64,000 bases of DNA from Zingiber officinale (GCF_018446385.1 NC_056005.1:61044239-61108238); one strand, 5' to 3'; shown: positions 24,601 to 38,560, counted from the first letter of the stretch. Numbers and translations: made by a program. Notes: generated by a model from the sequence alone, not told the origin.

Positions 24601-25577
24601 TACTGCTCATTTGGAAGGACATCCCTATGCTTCAGTCTGTCAAGACCTGGCTAGGGAGTTGCTTCTCAATGAAGGACTTAGGTGAGACATCCCGCATTCT
24701 AGGGATACAGATCTATAGAGATAGATCTAAGAGATTGCTTGGCCTAAGTCAGAGTACATACATTGACAAGGTACTACTACGGTTTGCCATGCAGAACTCC
24801 AAGAAGGGATTTCTGACGATGTCACATGGCGTGAGTCTTTCGAAGACTCAAGGTCCCTCTTCTAGAGAGGAGAGAGATCGCATGGATCAGATCCCTTATG
24901 CCTCAGCCATAGGATCGATCATGTATAACATTCTATGTACTCGACCTGATGTCTCGTATGCTTTGAGCATGACGAGCAGATACCAGTCAGATCCAGGTGA
25001 AAGTCACTGGATAGCGGTCAAGAATATTCTTAAGTACTTAATAAGGACTAAAGAATATTTCTTGATATATAGAGGTGATGATGAGCTAGCTGTAAAGGGT
25101 TACAGTGATGCTAGCTTCCAGACCGGCTAGGATGACTTTAGATCGCAGTCGGGGTTCGTGTTTTGCATTAATGGTGGTGCTGTGAGCTGGAAGAGTTCGA
25201 AGCAGGACACAGTAGCTGATTCTACAACAGAGGCCGAGTATATTACTGCATCAGAGGCAGCAAAGAAGGCAGTTTGGATTCGCAAGTTCATCACTGAACT
25301 TGGGGTGGTTCCTAGCATTGCTGAACCTATTGAGCTCTATTGTGACAACAATGGAGCTATAGCACAGGCGAAGGGACCTCGCTCACACCAGCGGACCAAA
25401 CACATACTACGGCGCTTCCATCTGATTCGAGCGATCATCGAGAGGGGAGATGTGAAGATTTGCAGAGTACCTACAGAGGCTAACATCGCAGATCCATTGA
25501 CCAAGGCTTTGGCACAGAGGAAGCATGATGGTCACACTAGGTCATTGGGGCTTAGAGCCTACACTGATTGGCACTAG
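21627..25577 (+). pseudogene. Angela-like copia gag-pol, unit 1
   Basis: Start ATG at 21627 (same place as unit 2). Gag carries a Lys/Gly-rich basic stretch and a zinc knuckle CFHCGQTGHWKRNC (22370). Protease keeps LDTGCASHIC (22510). Integrase has the H-H-C-C pre-domain (HCRLGHIN...CESCLRGK), then D (HSDVCGP) and D (QSDRGGEY), but the DD35E glutamate is Lys (codon 23394-23396). Reverse transcriptase keeps YVDDILLI (24585); RNase H ends with NIADPLTKAL. Breaks: TAG at 21762, TAG at 24057, TAA near 24102, a one-base loss near 24313, TAA at 24462, TAG at 25128. It cannot make an active polyprotein. Final stop TAG at 25575. Confidence 0.95.
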
Positions 25578-25583
25578 TGCTAG

Positions 25584-25591
25584 TGGGAGAT
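25584..25591 (+). other. Polypurine tract, unit 1
   Basis: GTGGGAGAT lies directly before the TGTTAG of the next LTR. The identical string stands before 63108, and before the other copia LTR at 38108. Confidence 0.85.
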
Positions 25592-26434
25592 TGTTAGCTA
25601 GAGCCCTAGAGTCAATCATTTGATTATTGTATTTTGGACTTGTTGTATAATATTCTATATAAATAAAGGCATTTGGTTTTTGGTTATTATACTTACTTGT
25701 ATTGGTGCTAAATAAACTAAGTATAATAACATCCTTGAGTAGACGGTTCTCACCTATATCAATTGGTTAGTTGAACCGATAGTGAGATAATATAGGGAAC
25801 ACTACTCTTAATCATTCCTAGTCGAGTATTAACATTCAGGGACAATGTTAATGCAATAAGACTTGCATGTAGGTCAACTCGATGACTTGATCTCACAAGT
25901 CATGGATATAGAGATATTAAGTTGACACATGGGTATGCATTGGAGAATGTATACTGAATGACCCGCCATGATAAAGTATCATGATCGTTATATGAGTGTC
26001 ATATACTTTCTCATGTGGCTATTAGTATGACTACTAGTCCTTAGACCTGAAGTCACCATGGATCCCTACATAAGGAGTTATGTACTTTGGTTTCGTCAAA
26101 TGTCACCCGTAACTGGGTGGACTATAAAGGCAATTACTGGGTATGTAACGAATTATGCAGAGGGATGTGAGTGATGTAGATGGGATCTATCCCTCTTATA
26201 TGACGGGAGAGACATCGATATTCTTGATAGAGTGAGACCACGAAGTGCATGGCCATGCCCAAATGAGTCAATATAGGATATTGAGCTCATTTAATTGAGT
26301 GAGTCTACTTGGAGTTCAAGATTTAGATTGATTAGAGGATGACACGGTCTATGCCTCACATTGATCAATCTAGATATCTAGGATAGAAGGACACTTGTCA
26401 TATTTTGTGAGGAGTCACAATTAGTAGTCACAAG
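25592..26434 (+). repeat. Angela-like shared LTR 2, left part
   Basis: First 843 bp of the middle LTR. It is interrupted after CACAAG by the second copia element; the remaining part resumes at 56649. Joined, the LTR is about 1819 bp, close to LTR 1. Confidence 0.95.
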
Positions 26435-28850
26435 TGTTGGAGTGTATACTGAAAGCCTAAGCTTTTGTAAATATTTATTTTGAATAAAGAATCACATTTG
26501 GTCAAATTGTCTACATTTAGTTGTAGTTGTTCAATTAATTTATATTGTAGATAACATAGTATGTGGTGCCACATACAGAAGTGGATGTTATCAGTACCTT
26601 ATAAATTATAAACAGTAGCTCACGACCAAAATGAAAAGGAACAAATCATTGGAAGGTCGTAGTGTAATTAGGTATAAATTTATATTGACTATATAATTAC
26701 ATTAGTATACTTAGAGTGTATAGAGTAGGACCATTAGAGGTCGTTTCTTTTATACTGACTTCATAAAGGAACAAAGACCACAGTTGTTATGGAAGTGTGT
26801 ACTCTTAATCCTAATATAATAACAAGCACATATATTTGATATTTATTTCTTTAATTTATCAATGGGTGAGATTTAGTTCGATAAATCAATAAGCTCGATA
26901 AGTTGGGAAATGATATTACTTAAAGTGTGTGTTGTTGATTATAGAAGGAAACTGTGTCCTAGTAATCTAGGTTGATAATGTCCCCAAGATGAGCTCATAA
27001 AGATTGTTATGTTAAACCCTGCAGGTGCACTTAGTTCGACATGACGATAAAGTTGAGTGGTACTATTCTTGGATTAAGACATTAATTAAATGAGTTGTCT
27101 ATAACTCACTTAATTAGTGGACATTCGATATCTTAAACACAGGGAGACTAACACACTCATAATAAGAAGGAGCCCAAAAAAAAAATGTAATTTGGGATTG
27201 GTGCGGTAGTTCAATAATAGTTCTCTAGTGGAATGAATTATTATTGATAAAATTAAGTTGTGTGTTCGGGGCGAACACGGGATGCTTAATTTTATCGGGA
27301 GACCAAAACCAATTCCTCCTCTCAGTCCCTATCATAGCCTCTTATTTATAAAGTACTATACCCACCTATATCCACCTTCTATACCCACCTAAAGGGGGCC
27401 GGCCAAGCTAGCTTGGGAATCAAGCTAGGGCCGGCCTAAGCTTGGTTTATGGGTGGCCGGCCCTACATTGAACCCAAGCTAGAGGGGGCCGGCCATAATA
27501 AAATTAAAAGAATTTTAATTTTAATTTTTATTATGTGGAAAATATAATTTATTAAAGAGAATTAAATTAAAATATCTCTCTTAAAAGGATCTACAAAAGA
27601 TTAAAGAAAGAGATTAGATCTCTTTCCTTATTTGTAGATTGGAATGATATTTTATTTTTTTCTCTTTGAAAATTATTCACATGTTGAAAAATTAAAATTA
27701 TAGAAATTTCTTTTTATCAACCATGAAGGAATTAGAAAGAGAAATTTTATTTTTTAAAATTTCCTAAGACAAATAAGGAAGTTTTAATTGTTGATTGAAT
27801 CTCTCCTAATTTTCTCTCTATGATGTGGCCGGCCATGATTAATTGATTAAGAAATTTTATTAAATTTTTCTTAATTAATTATTGTCAAAGAAAGTTAAGG
27901 AAATTTTATTATAAATAAATTTCCTTATTTGCCAAAGCCAAGGAATATAAAAGAAGGGGTAGGGGTGCCTTCATGGTACACAACTTCTAATGTTCTCTCC
28001 CTCTTTTCCTTGGTGTTGTGGCCGGCCATCCTCTCTTTCTTTCTTACTCTTTGTGGTGGCCGAATTCTTCATCTCCCTTGGAGCTCTTGTGGTGGCCGAA
28101 TACTACTTGGAGAAAAAGAAGAAGAAGGAGAGAAAGCTTGCATCCCTTAGAGCTTGGTTGGTGTTTTTTTCTTCTTCCTTGGTGAAGCTTTCTTGTTTTG
28201 GCCGAACCTAGCTAGGAGGAGAAGAAGGTGTTTGGTGGTTTCTCATCTTGGAAGATCGTTGCCCACACAACGTCCGAGGTTAGAAGAGGAATACGGTAGA
28301 AGATCAAGAGGTCATTCTAAAAGGTATAACTAGTAATTTTTCTTTCCACATAATACTAGTTATTTTTGGAAATAATACCAAATACAAGAGGCTTACGATT
28401 CTAGTATTTCGAATATGTTTTTCGATGTTGTGTTCTTTTGATTTATTTTTCCTTGTGATTTGATTGTTCCTTTCGGTTAACCTAAAGTTATTTTAGGAAA
28501 TTAAATATTAGCTTTCCATAAAAGGTTTTGTCTAGTCGGTGGTGGTTGCTCCCATATCCAAGAAGGCCATGTGCCTCGCCACGTCAGTACTGGGAACCAA
28601 TTATGAAAATTAATATTTAATGGAATTAATAACTTAAGGTGATTTGGATCGAACGTGTTAAGTTCCGCAGGAGGTCCAAGTCTAAACCTAAAAGAACAAA
28701 TAGATTAAGTTTTGGATCAAACGTGTTAAGTTCCGTAGGCGATCCAAAATTTAATTTAAAAGAACACATGGTAGCTAGGAAAAAGGTTCAGACCTTTGTA
28801 CAAAATTTTTGTACAGTGGGACCTTTAGGTTTTCCGAGTAGCAACCAACA
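26435..28850 (+). repeat. Copia B 5' LTR (2416 bp)
   Basis: TG...CA ends, followed directly by a primer site. The middle part has several GGCCGGCC motifs within inverted-looking CAAGCTAGC/GCTTGG segments (27395-27500) and TA-rich stretches. A short ORF at 27929-28150 recurs in the other LTR, but it changes length and shows no known domain, so I do not call it a gene. Confidence 0.95.
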
Positions 28851-28852
28851 AT

Positions 28853-28865
28853 TGGTATCAGAGCT
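28853..28865 (+). other. Primer binding site, copia B
   Basis: TGGTATCAGAGCT starts two bases after the LTR end and matches initiator-Met tRNA. Confidence 0.9.
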
Positions 28866-29970
28866 AGGGTTTTGCCTCTGTGTATTTGGTATTAGTTTAA
28901 TTATGCACATGTCATACATAATTTAGGCAGGATAATAGTAGGATGTGCTAACTTTGTGGATGCAGGATCCAACTATTATGGCTTATAGTTTTATGTGTGT
29001 GATTGGACCCTTGGACATGTCAAGGGCATTTATATGTGTGGGCATGATTGTATTAGAAAATACAGCAGGAGCTGTGTTTAGTTTTATTAGGATTTTATTT
29101 TTGATCTAGATACATGTACATTCCTTTTATGGAATATAGGATCAAAATTGTAAAATTCTATTTATGTCGCGGATCGAATCTTGCAAAGCGTGGAACCTTC
29201 TGAGGACCAGAGGCGCAACGGAACAAGGAGCAAGATGTATGCGATAGCTAGACCCGGTGGCGGTGGCCAAATATGGCAGCAGCTTGGGATGACAACACAC
29301 GGAGGACAACCATAGATAAAAGCCATAATAGTTGAAAATTAGATTTTCTATTTATTACTTTTATATTGTGTTGTGTGTGTATGTTAGTATACATGTTTAG
29401 TAGGCTAGCATAGTTAAAATTCCTCATTTATAAATAACTAAGTGGGAGAGGGATTTTTAAGTAAAACCCATGGTCTCCATTACTGGTTTGTAAGTGATGC
29501 AAACAAGCTTGCGCGTTGGCTCTGAGTGCCTTCCTCCATATCGGATGAGCTTGTTTGTGGATCACTAGAACAAACTTCCATTTGGGATGGCTATAGGAAG
29601 TTAATTAAGAGCGTGTGATCTTCCCCATCGGAAGGGATACAATCTTATTAATGGACTTAGTGTCAAGTAATGGTATACAATTAGGCACAACTAATAGTAT
29701 CCTCCTCATCGGAGTCACTGCTATTATTTGTGTGACCAAAGGATACCAACTATTAATTTTATTTATCAAAAAGTTAGGTTGAGAAGAAAATAAAATTAAT
29801 GGGTTAAAACCCTCCTTTTACAAATGTTGAATTTGTATACGTCCACAATATCGTGGCATACAAAATTCACGGTGGTTTGAGGTGTTGGTTAATTTAAAAT
29901 ACTATTGTTTGAGGAATCAATATTATTCTAAATTTAGAGTTCTGACCAAAAGTTATTTGTTATTCTTAGG
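28866..29970 (+). other. Untranslated leader, copia B
   Basis: About 1.1 kb between primer site and the gag ATG at 29971. No sustained frame. It includes two related blocks with CCATCGGA(A)GGG / CTCATCGGAG text (29620-29720), possibly a decayed repeat. Confidence 0.5.
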
Positions 29971-32171
29971 ATGACTTTCAACCCACTGTCCATCATACTA
30001 CAACAGAATAGACTTATCGGTCCTAACTACATAGATTGGAAAAGGAACCTGGGCATTGTTCTTACTGCTGAAAGCTATAAATTTGTACTGACTGAGCCTT
30101 GCCCTGAAGCACCCACTGGTGAATCTACCCAAGAGGAGATTGAATATCATAGGAAATGGGTAAAAGCAGATGAGATGGCATGGTGTTACATTTTGGGTTC
30201 TATGTCAAATGTATTGCAACATCAGCATCAAGATTTACCAACAGCTTATGATATTATGAACAATCTCAAGGAACTCTTTGGTCATCAAGATAGGGCTTCT
30301 AGGCAAGAAGCCATGAGAAAAATAATGACAGCCACCATGCAAGAGGGTACTCCTGTGAGGGATCATATCCAAAAGATGATGGCTTATCTGAACGAAATAC
30401 AGATCCTTGGAGGAGAAATTGATGGGGAAACCCAGTTCGATATGATCCTCCAAACACTACCTAGAAGTTTTGAGCAATTCCGCCTGAATTACAATATGAA
30501 CAAAAGGGTATATTCATTGGCGGAACTACTGACAGAACTTCAGGCAGCAGAAGGATTGTTTCGTCACAACTCTCATATTCACTATGTTGAAAATGGTTCT
30601 ACTTCTAAGCCGAAAGGAAAGAAGAAGAAGAAACAATTTGGTTCAACAAAGAAAGTGAATAAATCTCAGAGTACAGGACCTAAAGCTGGAATGAAGAAGC
30701 CGAAGGGCAAGTGCTTCATCTGCAAGTAGTTAGGGCATTGGAAGGCGGACTGTCCTCGTAGGAATCAGAACAACAAAGGTATATCTCATGCTCTAGTTGT
30801 TGAAACATGTTTAGCGGTGTTATCTACCAGCACCTGGTGTGTAGATACGGAAGCCACTGATCATGTCTGCAATTCCTTGCAGGGGTTCCAGGAAACCCGA
30901 CGACTATCTGAAGGAGAGATTACCGTCTACATGGGCAATGCTACTAAGGTGGCGGCTGTTGCAGTGGGAGACGTCTACTTATCTTTTAATAGAAATAGAA
31001 ATTTGGTTTTAAAAAATTGTCTTTATGTACCCAGTTTTAGAAAGAATTTAATTTCAGTTTCTAAACTGTTTCTAGATGGATATTCAGTTTCCTTTAGTAA
31101 TGATGTAGTTATTAAGAGAATAAAGTGATTATCTGTTCTGGTGCATTAGTTGGCAATTTGTATACTTTAAATCCAATTTCTCCCACAAAGCAAAACATGT
31201 AAATTTATAACTCATCTTCTAACTCTAATAAGAGAAAAGAACCTTCAGAAATGAACCAAGCATATCTTTGGCATCTAAGGCTTGGTCATATTAACTTATG
31301 TAGGATTCAGAGGCTTATAGCCGATGGACTTTTGGGTTCATTAGAGTTGGAAAATTTTCCAACTTGTGAATCATGTTTGGAAGGTAAAATGACCAAAAGG
31401 CCTTTCAAGGCCAAGGGGTATAGAGCCAAAGAAGTGTTAGAATTGGTTCACTCTGATTTGTGTGGTCCTATGTCTGTCCAAGCAAGAGGAGGTTTTGAAT
31501 ATTTTGTCTCTTTCATAGACGATTATTCAAGATATGGATACATTTACCTAATGCGCCGCAAGTCCGAGTGCTTTGATAAGTTCAAAGAGTATAAGGCTGA
31601 TGTGGAGAAACGACTAGGTAAAAGTATCAAGACACTACGGTCTGATCATGGTGGCGAATACCTCTTAGGAGAGTTTAGGAATTACTTATCAAAGGTCGGG
31701 ATTCTATCCCAACTATCCACACCTGGTACACCCCAACAGAATGGTGTGGCAGAACGAAGGAATAGAACTCTTATGGAGATGGTTAGATCGATAATGAGTT
31801 ATTCGGAATTACCAAATTCGTTTTGGGGATACGCTCTTGAAACGGCAGTATACATTCTGAACTTAGTACCTTCTAAATCAGTTTCTTCTACTCCCACAGA
31901 ATTATGGAATGGGCGAAAACCCAGTTTAAGACATATTCGGATTTGGGGTAGTCCAGCACATGTGCTGAAACCAGATGTTGATAAGTTAGAATCTCGTACA
32001 GAAGTTCACGTGTTTGTGGGGTATCCCAAAGGAACGAAAGGTGGTTTATTTTATAGTCCTAAAGACCAGAAGGTCATTGCTAGCACCAATGCCCAGTTTT
32101 TAGAAGAAGACTATATAATGGATCACAAGCCCAGTAGCAAAGTTGTTTTAGAAGAACTTAGAGAGGATACG
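29971..32171 (+). pseudogene. Copia B gag, protease and integrase, 5' part
   Basis: Gag starts at 29971 and is open for 252 codons to a TAG at 30727 inside the zinc knuckle (C-F-I-C-K-stop-L-G-H-W-K-A-D-C), evidently an old CAG. The protease core reads VDTEATDHVC, with Glu in place of Gly in the D-T-G motif. After a frame break near 31126, integrase runs from 31251 with the HLRLGHIN...CESCLEGK zinc part and all three catalytic residues: D in HSDLCGP, D in RSDHGGEY and E in GVAERRNRT, 35 residues later. The frame is cut at 32171 by the solo LTR. Confidence 0.95.
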
Positions 32172-35100
32172 TGTAACGCCCGCCCTCCCTGCTAACCCTA
32201 AGGGACGTGGCTACGATACTCTACGTACATATTACAGCGGAAGACTTAAAATCATTTTTCTTGGTTTAATAAAATCCGAACTACACTAATATGGTTTCCA
32301 TAACATGATAACAAGATAAATAAAAGCATAACATCAAGTCAACCATATGGTACTACAATTTACTAAACCAAAGTGAAATTCTTAAAAGTTCTTAAAGCAG
32401 GTTCTTATTTGGTTGCCTAGCCACCGCCACACACATCTCCTTGCCTCTCCTGCTGCTCCTTTAGCACATCCAACTTTTTCCTTTATCTGTGGTACAAGGA
32501 AAGTAAGCTATGAGCACTCATGGCTCAGTAAGTTCCTTTCCTACTCACTAAAACCGAAAATTATCACATGATCAAAGAATATCTTAACATAACATAATCT
32601 CAACTAGTCATGGCATAACATATCATACTCTTTAAGCATATCATGCAACATAACAACATCATGACTAGTCATGGCATATCATCTCTTAAAGCATAGCATG
32701 GAACATAACATAATCATATCTAATCATGGCATATCCTAGTATCATTTTAAGGTAGCATAGCATATCAAGTTCTTAAAGCATAGCATGAAACATAACATAA
32801 TCATATCTAATCATGGCATGCCATATTATCATCATAAGATCACATAACATATCAAGCTCTTAAATCATAGCATGAAACATAACATATTCATATTCAATCA
32901 TGGCATATCATAAATCATAGCATCATCAAAACATGATCATAAATTATATGCAATATGATTTTGAAAACATGTATCCGAAAAACATGTGTATGTTTCATGA
33001 TCTTTTAAAATCATTTCTTCTTACATATATACTTGAACATAATCTCAACATAAAGGGGCCCGGCTTAGTACCACATACATACATAATGCGCGCATCCTAA
33101 GTAGATCCAAGGTAGCTAGTCTTGAACCTACTAGGAAACTAGGCCCGTAGCTCGACCTAGGGGCACGTAAGGAGCCCACCCTTTACTAGGCCCGTAATTC
33201 GACCTAGGGGCGCATAAGGAGCCCACCCTTTTGGTACAATCCATTCAGAGTAAAATACATGTCATACTTATACATATCATACATCATACAAGCATGCATC
33301 ACTTAGGCATACATCATATAAAAGTATGCATCACTTAGGCATACATCATGTCATAAAAGTATGCATCACTTAGGCATACATCATATAAAAGTATGCATCA
33401 CTTAGGCATACATCATCATACATCATGTCATAAAAGTATGCATCACTTAGGCATACATCATATAAAAGTATGCATCACTTAGGCATACATCATGTCATAA
33501 AAGTATGCATCACTTAGGCATACATCATGTCATAAAAGCATGCATATTTTAGGCACATAGCATATCATCAAAGCATGCACATTTCTATCCACATAGCATA
33601 TCATAAAAAAAAACATGTATATTCTAAGCATATAGCATATCATCAAGCATGCATATTCTAAGCACATAACATATCATCAAAGCATGCATATTTCTAAACA
33701 CATATCATATCATAAAAACATGCATATTCTAAGCATATAGCATATCATCAAGCATGCATATTCTAAGCACATAACATATCATCAAAGCATGCATATTTCT
33801 AAAAACATATCATATCATAAAAAGTATAAATCACAAGCATACATATTTAAGCATAAGGGTGTATCATGTGATTATACTATCATAAGAAACATGGTAACAT
33901 AGTTAACTTGGGTTCTAAGCTTCCTAATCCCTTGGGTTCTTATCATTGCCGAACCCCCTTAGATCTCAATTTAGGTAGAAATAACCTCCAAGCATGTGGG
34001 ACCTAAATTATCATTACATCAATTTCATAGGAAGCATTATAAGCATGATTTACTTGGTTTCTAAGTTCTCCAAGTCCCTAAACTTCATGTGGATGAACCC
34101 TATCTGGTGTGAAACAAGGTCTCAAATGTCATGAAAGTATGGAAACCTTAAACCACATTTATAGCATTTTTTTTCCAAGTAACATAGTAAGCATATTGAG
34201 CTAGTTCCTAAGTCCTTCAAGCCCTTAACATATGTCATGGTCAAACTTTTAACAAGTGTTCATTAGGGCTAAAAAAAACAAACATACAAGCATGTGAACT
34301 TGAACTAACATCATGTATAAATTCATAATAAGACATTATACAATATGTATGGTCGAAACTTACCCTAGCCTTAATTAGGTCATTAAACAACATATTGCAT
34401 GGGAACTTTATCTTTCTACTTATCATATTTCTATTAGAGTGACATAAGCATATTTAATTTTTGTTCTAGGGTCTCTAGGGCATCTATCCCTTCATTGCCG
34501 AAACATACAATGGTCCATTTAGGTCATGGAAAAATTATACAAGCATGTGACACAATCAACACATTACCCTATTTTCATAAGAAGCACTTTTAACACATTT
34601 GGTTTCATTTCTATGGCCTCTAGGTCTTTTAAACCCTACTTGGCCGAAACTCAACAGTATATAAACTTGCTTCAAATAGCCTAAAAGCATAAGAAATCAT
34701 ACAAGTTTCATAGCATGTATAAAGACAAGCATAAAAAACATACATGTGAATTGTGTCTTAGGCTTCCTAGGTTTCTTTCCCTTTTCCTTTTATTTTTCCT
34801 CATGGCCGAAACCTACCAGTCTTTAAACTAGGTTTTAAGTGGCCTAAAGCATGGAAAACCTAAGTAAGTTTCATGGCAAAAATTACTAAGAACATCATAT
34901 ACAAAGTGGGTTCATAAACAAGCTAGGACCCTTGTGATTTTACATGTCATATACCATGTAACTAATTTTCTATACTCCAATTAAACATGAGAGCATTAAA
35001 CAACTTTCATATCATAATATCACAGAGGTCTTGAGCATATTAGAATTTTGTTCAAGCTTTTCTAAACTATCCATCTTATCATGGCCGAAAATCTAAAATA

Positions 35101-36324
35101 AGAGTTCATGAATTTCTAGCAATGTTCAACATGCAATTCTTTAAGAGAACTCTATATTCTATCATACAAACATGGTTACTTAAATTTAAAGGTCTTCCTA
35201 CCCTAAGCCCTTTTCTTGTCCGAAACATATAAATGGATTTCTTTTGGTTCCAAGTAACTTTCAAGCAAGAAAACCAATAAAAGACCCTTAGTAGTTCATG
35301 GAGGGAATCTTGTACTAGTTTGGTTACACCATGTTTTCCCTAACCTCCTTAAAATATTTTTGGCCAAAATTCTAGGGTTAGGCACTACTCTGATCAAGCA
35401 TCAATTAGGTATAAAAACATGAAGAAAATCCTTCCTACATAGCATAGAAAACATATCATAAAATAAAGACTTGTTTAAACCTTCCTAGATTTGAAAACCC
35501 TTTCTATAGCCGAGTTTTTCTTAAATTCTTTCCTAGGTTTTCTAATCCTCATAAAATCTGAAAATCACATAAAAATCCTTGTACCACAGGTGAGGGGAAG
35601 CTTACATCCTTTTCGCTTGTGGATCTAAGGTATGGTGATGGAAGGAGTAGCCTCTTCTTCAAGTTCCTTTCCCTTGATTCCCTTGCTTAGTCCTCCTTGT
35701 ATCTTAGGCTTTCTAGGAGAAAACCTTGGCTTTGGGGCCGAAGATGGAGGCGAGGGGACAGATGGTTTCGGTGAGGGAGAGGAAGAATGAGAGAAAATGA
35801 GAGAAAAATAAACTTCTCTTTTCTTGCTCCCTTTTATGTTAAGGGGGAAGAGGTAGCAAGATTGATTTTTGCTTTCCTTCTCCCTTAACCCATTTTCTAT
35901 TTTTTTCTATTTCCTATTTATTTTATTTATTCATTTATTCTTACCATTCATGATGAAATAAGGGGGATTGAATCCTCTTAATTCCCTCTTTAAATTTTTG
36001 GCAAAAGCAAAGAGGAAGAGGGAGAGAAAGGGAGGAAGGCAAGTTGCCTTTCTCTTGCTCCTTTCTTGTTTTCTTTTGGCTTGCTTTTACTCTTACCTTT
36101 ATCATGAGTTTTCCTCCTTTGCTATCAACATCTTCTCTCTATCCCAATTGGTTTCTACTAATTAATTCTATGAAATATAATATAAGAGGTTCAAGGTTCA
36201 ATCCTTGACTTCCTCTTCTTTTTATTTCATTTTATTTCTTTTTGATTCAACTCACTTCTTATTATTTTTCTAAGGCAAAATCCCATATTCATATGTTTAT
36301 CTTAAAAGCTTAGTGGGTGTTACA
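32172..36324 (-). mobile_element. Solo LTR (4153 bp), Tekay/Del-like
   Basis: Starts TGTAACGCCC, ends GGGTGTTACA, and is flanked by the perfect 5-bp duplication ATACG (32167-32171 and 36325-36329) within copia B integrase. There is no internal domain, so it is a solo LTR left after recombination between the two LTRs of one element. It shares start, end and module order with 32-4512 and, more distantly, with the LTRs of the element at 42801-51901: a TTATCTGxxGTA segment, a GCGCGC segment, an ACAGGTGAGG segment and a TTCAATCC segment near the end. The strand follows that comparison. Confidence 0.95.
33285..33830. repeat. Minisatellite arrays in solo LTR
   Basis: The same two arrays as in the first long LTR: TATGCATCACTTAGGCATAC units (33290-33530, about eight copies) and AAGCATGCATATT/CACATAGCATATCAT units (33535-33830). 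The proportions differ from the copy at 1195-2035. Confidence 0.85.
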
Positions 36325-38086
36325 ATACGTCTACTTCAGTACCAACAGTACAAGATGAAGTACCACAAGAGACTGCAACACGTGTCACACATGATACACA
36401 ACCACCACAGTGCCACGTCGTAGTGGGAGGGTTGTAAGGCAGCCTGAAAGATTCATGTTTTTGGGAGAATCTTCGGACTTGATCCCGGGTAAACATGAAC
36501 CTGATCGCCGAACATATGACGAAGCACTCCAAGATATAGATGCATCATCTTGGCAAAAGGCAATGAATTCTAAAATAGAGTCTATGTACTCTATTAAGGT
36601 CTGGGAGCTTGTAGAACCACCTGATGGTGTAAAAGCCATTGGATGCAAGTGAATCTACAAAAGGAAAAGAGGGACAGACGGGAAGGTAGAAACCTTCAAA
36701 GCTAGGCTTGTTGCGAAAGGGTACACTCAGAAAGAGGGAATCGACTATGAGGAAACCTTTTCACCGGTAGTCATGCTTAAGTCTATCCGGATACTCTTAT
36801 CCATTGCTGCTCATATGGATTATGAGATTTGACAAATGGATGTCAAGACAGCTTTCCTTAATGTTAGTCTTGAAGAGAACATCCATATGAAGCAACCAGA
36901 AGGGTTTATTGAAAAAGGCAAAGAGCATCTAATGTGCAAGCTCAATCGGGCCATTTATGGACTAAAACAAGCTTCAAGGTCTTGGAACATCCAGTTTAAT
37001 GAAGTAATCCAGTCATATGGATTTATTCAGTGTCCGGATGAGTCTTGTGTATACAAGAAGTGTAACGGAAATGTGGTGGTATTTCTTGTACTATACGTAG
37101 ATGATATTTTGTTAATTGGCAACAATGTCAAGGTATTATCGGACGTAAGGGTATGGTTGTCCAAACAATTTGATATGAAGGACTTAGGAGATTGTGCACA
37201 CATTCTTGGGATCAAAGTTATAAGGGATCGTAAGAAAAGAATGTTGTGTCTCTCCCAAGCTTCATATATAGATACAGTTCTTGCTCATTTTAGCATGCAA
37301 AATTCCAAGAAAGGTTTCTTACCTTTTAGGCATGGAATAGCTCTATCTAAAGAGATGTCTCCAAAGACATCAAAGGAGATAGAAGACATGAAAGCAGTTC
37401 CTTATGCTTCGGCTGTAGGAAGCCTTATGTATGCAATGCTATTTACGAGACATGATATTTGTTTTGCCGTGGGCATGGTCAACAGATATCAGAGTAACCC
37501 TGGACAAGGACATTGGACTGCGGTAAAACATATATTAAAGTACCTGAGAAGGACTAGAGATTATATGCTAGTTTACCAAGCAGACGATTTGCTCCCTGTG
37601 GGTTACACGGATTCAGATTTCCAATCAGATAGGGACAACAGTAAGTCTACATCAGGCTATGTGTTTACTTTAGGAGGTGGAGCCATTTCATGGAGGAGTG
37701 TTAAACAGAAATGCGTTTCGGACTCAACCATGGAAGTTGAGTATGTAGCAGCCTCTGAGGCAGGTAAAGAAGCAGTATGGCTCAGGAACTTTCTAATGGA
37801 CTTAAATGTGATTCCTAGTTTGCCCAAAATTATCATAATTTATTGTGATAATAGCGGTGCAGTTGCAAACTCGAAGGAACCATGAGCTCATAAGGAAAGT
37901 AAACATATAGAGCACAAGTACCACCTGATACGAGATATCGTGAAGCGAGGGGAAGTTGTCATCGCCAAGATTGCATCAGCGGATAACCTGGCAGATCCTT
38001 TCACTAAGGCCCTTCCGGCGAAAGCTTTCGATCGGCATATGGAGGGAATGAGAATTAGATGTATGGTAGAAGATATGGCAGCTTAG
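36325..38086 (+). pseudogene. Copia B reverse transcriptase and RNase H, 3' part
   Basis: Continuation of pol after the solo LTR. The first part (36410-36652) ends with TGA in the conserved IGCKW motif (Trp lost); a second TGA replaces Trp at 36830-36832 in the EIW-Q-MDVKTAFLN motif. From 36836 the frame is open for about 350 codons and includes LYVDDILLIG with both catalytic aspartates, the RNase H D in GYTDSDF, the E in STMEVEYVAASEA and YCDNSGAV. TGA at 37883 precedes the RNase H end (NLADPFTKALP, 37987). The true pol stop is TAG at 38084. Confidence 0.95.
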
Positions 38087-38097
38087 TCATTAGTATA

Positions 38098-38107
38098 AGT
38101 GGGAGAT
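38098..38107 (+). other. Polypurine tract, copia B
   Basis: AGTGGGAGAT stands immediately before the 3' LTR at 38108. Confidence 0.85.
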
Positions 38108-38231
38108 TGTTGGAGTGTATACTGAAAGCCTAAGCTTTTGTAAACATTTATTTTGAATAAAGAATCACATTTGGTCAAATTGTCTACATTTAGTTGTAGT
38201 TGTTCAATTAATTTATATTGTAGATAACATA
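38108..38231 (+). repeat. Copia B 3' LTR, left part
   Basis: First 124 bp of the 3' LTR, ending GATAACATA where the CACTA transposon begins. The last three bases, ATA, are the target site copied on the far side at 54355-54357. Confidence 0.95.
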
Positions 38232-38244
38232 CACTACAACAAAA

Positions 38245-38560
38245 ATCCTCATAGACATCGATTTTCCACCGGTGTCTATTTCATTTTCGACCGATGTCTA
38301 TGAAGCCGATGTTAAAAGTCTGCCATTTTAGACATCGGGTTAAAACCGGTGTAGTATCACTTAACGACACCGGTCTTCGAATCGGTTATTAACCGGTGTA
38401 CTATCACTTAACGACACCGTTTCATCAACGGTGTAAAACCGATGTAATATTGTATGTTAATAACACCAGTTTTGGCAGCGGTAAATGACCGATGTACTAT
38501 TAGTTAATAACATCGCTTTTGAAGCGGTGGAAAACCGATGTAATATGTATATTTTTAACA
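38245..38560. repeat. CACTA subterminal repeat array, left
   Basis: Short repeats in both orientations built on AGACATCGG / CCGATGTCTA and ACACCGGT / ACCGGTGT, some joined to TAAAACC or GTACTATCACTTAACGACACC. CACTA elements use such subterminal repeats as transposase binding sites. The GTACTATCACTTAACGACACC-type unit occurs twice near 38350 and 38397. Confidence 0.85.

Noticed and set aside
27929..28211. Short ORFs in the copia B LTR, also at 55719-56126
   Set aside because: They recur only because the LTRs are copies, differ in length between the two, are in overlapping frames, and show no known domain.
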